From: an uncultured Christensenellaceae bacterium
GTDB taxonomy: Bacteria > Bacillota > Clostridia > Christensenellales > Christensenellaceae
NCBI GenBank assembly: GCA_934373295.1
Contig: CAKROK010000019.1
Location: 1 to 35,804, forward strand
Length of the DNA: 35,804 bases
Reading direction: 5' to 3'
How positions within the stretch are numbered: the first letter of the stretch is position 1; each line of letters starts with the position of its first letter. The translations under genes and the position numbers were made by a program. Shown here piece by piece: positions 30,815-35,804 of the stretch. The notes beneath the pieces were generated by a model. That model was not told the origin of the DNA. It made no database searches and saw nothing but the letters and a program-made list of their open reading frames with translations.

Positions 30815-32656
30815 TTAATGAAAATAATCATAGACCGCTCTCGCCGTCGTGATATCCACGCCCTTTACGGCGTTTATCTGCTCGATGGACGCCTCCGCGA
30901 TGCTCTTTACATCGCCGAACGCCTCTATCAGCTTTTTCTTGCGCGTCGGTCCTATGCCCTTTATACCGTCAAGCTCAGAGCTTATGGTGCGCTTTTCCCT
31001 GCGCGAGCGGTGATAGGTTATCGCGAAGCGGTGCGCCTCGTCTCTTATCGCTGTGATGAGCTTTAACTCCTTTGAGCTTTTATCCAGCACTATCGGCTCG
31101 CTATTATGCGGGAGGAATATCTCTTCCTCCCTTTTAGCAAGGCCGACCACCGCCATATCCTCAAGTCCCAGACTCTCCAAGATCTCCACGACGCTGGAAA
31201 GCTGACCCTTGCCGCCGTCTATTACCAAGAGGTCGGGCATCACGCCGAAGCCGCTGTCCGTGCGGCCGTCCTCCGCCGCCTTAAAGCCCTCCAAAAGCCT
31301 GCGCGTAAGCACCTCCTTCATACTCGCGAAGTCATTCGGCCCCTCTACCGTCTTAATCCTGAACCGGCGGTATTCGCGCTTATCCGGCTTGCCGTCCGTA
31401 AAGACGACCATGCTCGCGACAGAGTCCGTGCCTTGCGTGTTCGATATGTCATAGCACTCCATGCGCTTTATGTAGCCTATCCCCAGCACGTCGCCCAGCC
31501 CCTGAGCCGCGCCCTTTGTGCGCTCATATACGCGCTTGTCGTGATCCTGCCTGTGCTCGAGCGCCTCCTTGGCGTTCTGCGCGGCGAGGTCGGCTAACTT
31601 CTTGTTGCTCCCTCTCTGCGGGGTGATGAGCGAGACCTTGCCGCCCTTTATCTGCGACATCCACTCCGCCATCAGCTCCTGATCCTCAAGCTCCGCATGG
31701 ATGTACACCTTTTGGGGAATGGCGTCCGCCGCGCCGTAAAACTGCATGAGAAAGCCGCTTATGACCTCCGCCTCGCTGTCCGCCGCGCTTAAAGTATACT
31801 TCTCCGCACGGGAGAGCTTCCCTCCGCGCACGAAAAACGCCTGTACTATGGAGATGTCCTCGCCCGCCGCTGCGGCGAAAATGTCCGTGTCGTTCAGGTT
31901 AGGGAAGCCCGCGCGCTGCTTTTCGACCACGCGGCGCAGTGCCTTCAGCTTATCGCGATATGCCGCGGCGCGCTCGTATTCCAGCTTTTCGGCGGCGGCG
32001 TTCATCTCGCGCTTCAAATCCGCCTCAAGCTCGCGGTATTTCCCGCCTAAGAGGTCGGTCACGCCCTTTACGAGCTTATCATACTCCTCCTCGCTCACAT
32101 ATCCCATGCACGGCGCCTTACACCGCCCGAGCTGATAGTACATGCACGGCCGCGCCTGCTTATGCGGCTTTGAAAAATCGCGCTTACAGCTCCTGAGCGG
32201 AAAAAGCGAATAGACGGAATCCAAAACGTCTCTAACCGCGTGCGCCGCGATATACGGGCCGAAATATTTCGCCTTATCGTTTGCGACCTTGCGCACTATC
32301 TCCACCCGCGGGAACTTCTGCGTCGTGTCTATCCTCACATACGGAAACTGCTTATCGTCGCGCAGCAATATGTTGTAATACGGCTGATACTGCTTAATGA
32401 GATTGCTCTCCAGCACGAGCGCCTCAAGCTCACTCGTGGTGATTATGTAGTCAAAGTCGTCGATGTGGTCTATCATCGCCTGGACCTTGGACTGCTGCTC
32501 TCCCCCGCCGAAATACTGCCGCACGCGGTTGGGCAAAATCCTCGCCTTTCCGACATATATAACAGTGCCCGACGCGTCCTTCATTATATAGACGCCCGGG
32601 CTTCTGGGCAGAGTTTTAAGTTTTTCGGAGATAGTCTCGCTTATGGTTCTGCGCAT
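30815..32656 (-). CDS. uvrC: excinuclease ABC subunit C
   Basis: The 613-residue protein is full length. The N-terminal GIY-YIG nuclease domain reads SPGVYIMKDASGTVIYVGKA, followed by FDYIITTSELEALVLESNLI. A Cys cluster follows (ARPCMYYQLGRCKAPCMG), then a UVR motif (about 200-235), the RNase-H-like endonuclease domain with ECYDISNTQGTDSVASMVVF and DLLVIDGGKGQL, and C-terminal helix-hairpin-helix motifs (LDGIKGIGPTRKKKLIEAFG, INAVKGVDITTARA). UvrC makes the 3' and 5' incisions in nucleotide excision repair with UvrAB. The ATG follows TTAGGAAA. It is a conserved housekeeping gene, not part of the dap operon. Confidence 0.98.
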   Translation of the reverse strand: MRRTISETISEKLKTLPRSPGVYIMKDASGTVIYVGKARILPNRVRQYFGGGEQQSKVQAMIDHIDDFDYIITTSELEALVLESNLIKQYQPYYNILLRDDKQFPYVRIDTTQKFPRVEIVRKVANDKAKYFGPYIAAHAVRDVLDSVYSLFPLRSCKRDFSKPHKQARPCMYYQLGRCKAPCMGYVSEEEYDKLVKGVTDLLGGKYRELEADLKREMNAAAEKLEYERAAAYRDKLKALRRVVEKQRAGFPNLNDTDIFAAAAGEDISIVQAFFVRGGKLSRAEKYTLSAADSEAEVISGFLMQFYGAADAIPQKVYIHAELEDQELMAEWMSQIKGGKVSLITPQRGSNKKLADLAAQNAKEALEHRQDHDKRVYERTKGAAQGLGDVLGIGYIKRMECYDISNTQGTDSVASMVVFTDGKPDKREYRRFRIKTVEGPNDFASMKEVLTRRLLEGFKAAEDGRTDSGFGVMPDLLVIDGGKGQLSSVVEILESLGLEDMAVVGLAKREEEIFLPHNSEPIVLDKSSKELKLITAIRDEAHRFAITYHRSRREKRTISSELDGIKGIGPTRKKKLIEAFGDVKSIAEASIEQINAVKGVDITTARAVYDYFH

Positions 32657-32671
32657 AAAATTTCCTAATCC

Positions 32672-32940
32672 CCAGACTGCCGAATTTTTCTTGTCTAATT
32701 TTGGCTAAGTTTTCTTAACAACCCTTTGCTGTTTAAGAACTGAATGCAAAAACTACTCAAGAAGAAACGCCCTTCCACCCTTTTTCATTGACTCAGCTCA
32801 ATCGACGTACTCAAGTACGCCTCATTCGCTTCGCTCGAAAAATGACGAAAAATCGGGCTTTTTCGGCAGCCTGTTAATATAATATAATCATACCAAATCT
32901 GCTTCTTGTAGACTGCTGAAAAGGCTTGATTTTTTAGCAG
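32672..32940. repeat. palindrome-rich intergenic element between uvrC and dapB
   Basis: This 269-bp spacer contains no reading frame of interest but several inverted repeats. CGTACT-CA-AGTACG lies at 32806-32819 and ATTGA/TCAAT just before it. A CAGACTGCCGAA near 32672 is matched inversely by TTCGGCAGCCTG near 32862-32875, and a GACTGCT/AGCAGTC hairpin ends at the dapB stop. The whole resembles a miniature, non-coding repeat unit, or two nested hairpins, rather than a promoter. No target-site duplication was established. Confidence 0.45.
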
Positions 32941-32942
32941 TC

Positions 32943-33704
32943 CTATTGTTCGTCCAGCATCGATCTCATATCAAAGTAGCCTGCATCCTTTTTGGCGGCA
33001 AACTTCGCCGCAGCGATTGCGCCGTCCGCAAAGACGCTCCTCGCCTGCGCCTGGTGGGATATCGTCACTATCTCGTTATCCGTTATAAAGAGAACGTCGT
33101 GTACGCCGACGATATTTCCGCCGCGCACGGCGTGTATGCCTATTTCGCGCTTTTGGCGCTTGCCGTCGCCCGGAGCTCTGCCGTATTTATAGGTGTAGAT
33201 GCCGCCGCACGCCTCGTTTATCGCGTCCGCAAGCATGAGCGCCGTGCCGGAAGGCGCATCCGCCTTGCGGTTATGGTGCTTTTCGATTATCTCGATATCC
33301 GCGCTGTCCCCAAAAAGACGCGCCGCCTGCGCAATGAGCTTCATTTGCAGGTTCACGCCCAGCGAGTAGTTTGCGGAGAAGAACACCGCCGTGCTCTCCC
33401 CTGCTCTTTTTATCATTTCCCGCTGTTCGGGGGAATATCCCGTCGTCGCGATGACTATCGCCTTTTTATTTTTAACGGCGAAGTCGAGATTCGCCTCAAG
33501 CGCCTCCGGACGGGAAAAATCGATTATCACGTCCACATCGGCGGGGTCCGCCTCGCTTATGCTCTCGTATACCGCGACGCCGTTCTTGCGCTCGGTAAAT
33601 TTATCCACGCCAAACGCGAGCTGCATCTGCTCATCGTCATTGATTATAGAGCAAAGCACCTGACCCATCCTGCCGTTTATTCCGCATATAGCAGTTTTTA
33701 TCAT
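32943..33704 (-). CDS. dapB: 4-hydroxy-tetrahydrodipicolinate reductase
   Basis: I place the start at the ATG at 33704 behind AAAGGCGAT; an in-frame TTG lies five codons upstream. The 253-residue protein has the NAD(P)H loop AICGINGRMGQVL, VDVIIDFSRPEAL, IVIATTGYS, and NYSLGVNLQMKLI. The dimer/substrate motif EIIEKHHNRKADAPSGTAL carries the catalytic His pair and Lys, and GDGKRQKREIGIHAVRGG follows. It reduces the DapA product to tetrahydrodipicolinate in lysine and meso-diaminopimelate synthesis. It follows dapA by 11 bases and is the last gene of the asd-dapA-dapB operon. Confidence 0.97.
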   Translation of the reverse strand: MIKTAICGINGRMGQVLCSIINDDEQMQLAFGVDKFTERKNGVAVYESISEADPADVDVIIDFSRPEALEANLDFAVKNKKAIVIATTGYSPEQREMIKRAGESTAVFFSANYSLGVNLQMKLIAQAARLFGDSADIEIIEKHHNRKADAPSGTALMLADAINEACGGIYTYKYGRAPGDGKRQKREIGIHAVRGGNIVGVHDVLFITDNEIVTISHQAQARSVFADGAIAAAKFAAKKDAGYFDMRSMLDEQ

Positions 33705-33715
33705 AATATCGCCTT

Positions 33716-34594
33716 TCAAATGAGCTTATAGTCCTTCATGACCGCCTTCAGCTTTTGCGCGCCGGCCTCGCTCATGTCGCAGAGGGGCAGCCTCAGCGGG
33801 CCGACATCAAAGCCCATGAACCTGAGCGCCGTCTTTACGGGGATGGGGTTTACATCCGAGAAGAGCGCCTTTATGAGCGGCATGTATTCGAGCTGAAGGT
33901 CACACGCCCTCTTCACGTCGCCGTCCAGATAGCTCTGCGCGATATCGTGCGTGACACCCGGGCAGACGTTCGCGAGCACGGATATTACGCCCATGCCGCC
34001 CACGCTCATCAGCGGGACTATCTGATCGTCATTTCCCGAGTAAATATCCATCTTATCCCTGCACAGCCTACACATATCCGCGACCTGTGTGATATTGCCG
34101 CTCGCCTCCTTCATGCCCGCGCAGTTTTCATGCTCCGCGAGCACCGCAAGCGTCTCGGGCAGCATGTTCACGCCCGTGCGCGAGGGTACGTTATATATGA
34201 CGCAAGGCAGATCGACCGCGTCCATTATCGCGCTATAATGCGCAATAAGCCCCTGCTGGGAGCACTTATTGTAATACGGAGTGACGTGTAAAAGCGCATC
34301 CGCACCCACGCTCTTTGCGAAAAGGCTCATCTCAATCGCGGAGGCAGTGCAGTTCGCGCCCGCGCCCGCTATCACGGGGACTCGTCCATCGACGTACTTT
34401 ATGCCTTCCTCGATGACCGCCTTTTTTTCATCAAGAGTCATCGTGGACGGCTCTCCCGTCGTTCCGCAGAGGAGTATGCAGTCTATGCCGCCCTCTATCT
34501 GGAACTCTATCATCTGCTTAAGCGTTTTGAAGTTTACACCGTCAGAGGTGAACGGCGTGACGAGCGCCACGCCCGCGCCTTTAAAAATGCTCAT
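33716..34594 (-). CDS. dapA: 4-hydroxy-tetrahydrodipicolinate synthase
   Basis: The 292-residue protein is a TIM barrel of the DapA type. It has GVALVTPFTSDGVNF, CILLCGTTGEPSTMTLDEK with the TT pair, ALLHVTPYYNKCSQQGL with the catalytic Tyr, and VIYNVPSRTGVNM. Schiff-base Lys lies in CAGMKEASGN and IYSGNDDQIVPLMSVGGMGV follows. It condenses pyruvate with aspartate semialdehyde, the first committed step to lysine and diaminopimelate. The ATG is 14 bases after the stop of asd, behind AAAAAGGAGAAG. Feedback inhibition by lysine is common in the family, but the sequence alone does not show it. Confidence 0.98.
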   Translation of the reverse strand: MSIFKGAGVALVTPFTSDGVNFKTLKQMIEFQIEGGIDCILLCGTTGEPSTMTLDEKKAVIEEGIKYVDGRVPVIAGAGANCTASAIEMSLFAKSVGADALLHVTPYYNKCSQQGLIAHYSAIMDAVDLPCVIYNVPSRTGVNMLPETLAVLAEHENCAGMKEASGNITQVADMCRLCRDKMDIYSGNDDQIVPLMSVGGMGVISVLANVCPGVTHDIAQSYLDGDVKRACDLQLEYMPLIKALFSDVNPIPVKTALRFMGFDVGPLRLPLCDMSEAGAQKLKAVMKDYKLI

Positions 34595-34608
34595 ACTGCT
34601 TCTCCTTT

Positions 34609-35607
34609 TTATTGTGCGTTCTCTATTATCTTCTGCGCGATCTGTACTGCGTTCGTCGCCGCGCCCTTTCTGATATTATCCGCAACGACCCAGAGGTTCA
34701 CGCCGGAGGGAACGGTGTCGTCCCGTCTGATCCTGCCCACGAACACCTCGTCCTTATCCTCGGCATCCAGCGCCATGGGATAGACGTTGTTCTTAGGATC
34801 ATCCACGACTATTACGCCGGGCGCATTCTTGAGCGCAGCTTTAAGCTCATCAAGCTCAAAGGGCTTTTCAAACTCGACGTTTATGGACTCGCTGTGGCCG
34901 TAGAATACGGGGACTCTTACGGTCGTCGCGGTGACCTTGATATCGTTATCGTGGAGTATCTTCTGCGTCTCCTTTATCATCTTTATTTCTTCCTTAGTAT
35001 AGCCGTTCTCCGTAAAGACGTCTATATGAGGAAGGCAGTTTCCGAATATTGGATGAGGGAACTTCTTGGGAGGCTGGCCGTCTATGCCGTTTTTAAGGTC
35101 CTCATAGCCGCCCATGCCCGCGCCGGATACCGCCTGATAGGTGGAGTAGACTATTCTCTTTATCTTATAGAGGTCATGCAGGGGCTTTAACGCGACTACC
35201 GCCTGTATCGTCGAGCAATTGGGGTTGGCTATTATGCCGTGGTTCCATTCGATATCCTCGGGGTTGACCTCGGGGACTACGAGCGGAACATCGTCGTGCA
35301 TTCTCCATGCCGATGAGTTATCCACGACTATCGCACCCGCCTTCGCCGCACATGGAGCGTATTTTAAAGAAGTATCTCCGCCGGCGCTGAACAGCGCGAT
35401 GTCTATATCCTTGCCGTCAAAGCAGGTCTCCGTGAGCTCTTCAACGGTATATTCCCCGCCCATAAATTCAGCCTTTTTACCGGCGCTGCGCTTGGATGCA
35501 AAGAGATAGTAGTTCTCAACGGGCAGCTTTCTTTCGGAAAGCACCTGAAGGAACTTCCTGCCTACCATACCGGTGGCGCCGACTACAGCAATGTTAAACT
35601 TCTTCAT
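34609..35607 (-). CDS. asd: aspartate-semialdehyde dehydrogenase
   Basis: The 332-residue protein opens with FNIAVVGATGMVGRKFLQVL, the NADP-binding loop. It has LFSAGGDTSLKYAP, VVDNSSAWRMHDDVPLVVPE, and IIANPNCSTIQAVVALKPLH with the catalytic Cys. YSTYQAVSGAGMGG, VRVPVFYGHSESINVEF with the catalytic His, and FVGRIRRDD follow. It reduces aspartyl phosphate to aspartate semialdehyde, feeding the DapA step. A GGAGG lies just before the ATG. It is the first gene of the lysine/diaminopimelate operon. Confidence 0.98.
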   Translation of the reverse strand: MKKFNIAVVGATGMVGRKFLQVLSERKLPVENYYLFASKRSAGKKAEFMGGEYTVEELTETCFDGKDIDIALFSAGGDTSLKYAPCAAKAGAIVVDNSSAWRMHDDVPLVVPEVNPEDIEWNHGIIANPNCSTIQAVVALKPLHDLYKIKRIVYSTYQAVSGAGMGGYEDLKNGIDGQPPKKFPHPIFGNCLPHIDVFTENGYTKEEIKMIKETQKILHDNDIKVTATTVRVPVFYGHSESINVEFEKPFELDELKAALKNAPGVIVVDDPKNNVYPMALDAEDKDEVFVGRIRRDDTVPSGVNLWVVADNIRKGAATNAVQIAQKIIENAQ

Positions 35608-35669
35608 GGTATACCTCCATATAATATATAATGAATAAAATAGTAAGCATTAGGCTATCTTTTCCCATT

Positions 35670-35699
35670 AGTATACCATTCAAGTGCATTTGATGTCAA
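35670..35699 (-). promoter_or_regulatory. promoter of the asd-dapA-dapB operon
   Basis: Read on the minus strand, TTGACA (35699-35694) and TATACT (35675-35670) are 18 bases apart. The leader from there to the asd ATG is about 60 bases, too short for a lysine riboswitch downstream of this promoter. The remaining 105 bases to the window edge hold no gene I can support. Confidence 0.75.
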
Positions 35700-35804
35700 T
35701 TCCTCACGGGCGGTTTATATCGATTAAATGTAGGTGATACAATGATGTGTGACAAAAGAAAAAAAGAGTAGCGAATAGGAAGGAACTGTGTTAAGGTTGA
35801 GTTG

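Noticed and set aside
32946..33731. Long plus-strand open frame opposite dapB
   Set aside because: It is antisense to an unmistakable dapB; the open frame follows from codon bias of the real gene.
35740..35804. Start of a divergent plus-strand gene (AGGAAGG followed by GTG at 35788)
   Set aside because: Only five codons are visible before the window ends and no convincing promoter precedes them.
35608..35804. Lysine riboswitch upstream of asd
   Set aside because: The promoter leaves a leader of only about 60 bases and no L-box-like conserved stretches are visible.

Overview
The window looks like a chromosomal segment from a Gram-positive anaerobe of the class Clostridia (Bacillota). The basis is Shine-Dalgarno sites of the AGGAGG type, sigma-A-like promoters close to consensus, gut-Clostridia small families (Cys-rich KTR, DUF3795, DUF5131, DUF998) and a core asd-dapA-dapB plus uvrC block. 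The species cannot be named from the sequence alone. Nearly every gene is on the minus strand; the one clear plus-strand gene is an aldo/keto reductase at 28315-29148.

Region 1 (1-12140) is an accessory string of small genes that reads as three tandem units with the same header. Each header is a TetR repressor with a near-consensus promoter and a palindromic operator, an ATGA-overlapping Cys-rich KTR gene, and an intrinsic terminator built into or just after the KTR 3' end. Unit 3 (12070 down to 9317) carries a flavodoxin-like protein, a zinc-ribbon protein, a 26-residue peptide, a duplicated AbrB-like protein and an ICMT-like methyltransferase. Unit 2 (9219 to 5581) carries a DUF998 membrane protein, a DUF3795 protein, a Vat-like acetyltransferase and an RsgA GTPase. 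Unit 1 (5449 to 1) carries an isochorismatase-type hydrolase, DUF5131, a membrane protein, a second DUF3795 protein, a metallo-beta-lactamase-fold protein, an HExxH membrane protein, a small anchored protein and a truncated AraC regulator.

Region 2 (12199-26593) is a polymorphic-toxin locus and the main discovery candidate. A 2972-residue secreted RHS/YD-repeat protein (signal peptide, DNRLRE domain, FN3-like domains, RHS repeats, RHS core, variable tip) is followed by a membrane-anchored candidate immunity gene. After it come two displaced C-terminal tips, each re-using a piece of the RHS core and each followed by its own envelope protein gene. The two displaced tips are homologous zinc metallopeptidases, and the lipoproteins behind them are homologous to each other; the tip on the full-length gene is unrelated at its end and is followed by an unrelated membrane protein. 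Core fragments restart at or within a few bases of the stop codons of the last gene of each cassette, including a 29-bp vestige after the distal lipoprotein gene. All three tips share an about 85-residue helical segment between the core and the toxin end.

Region 3 (26783-29218) is a MerR regulator with two aldo/keto reductases. One overlaps the regulator gene; the other is divergent, behind a 19-bp-spacer promoter of the MerR type. A strong hairpin closes the region.

Region 4 (29314-35804) is core-like: a secreted beta-rich protein, uvrC, a palindrome-rich spacer of about 270 bp, then the lysine/diaminopimelate operon asd-dapA-dapB behind a recognisable promoter. I saw no rRNA, tRNA, CRISPR array, transposase or integrase.
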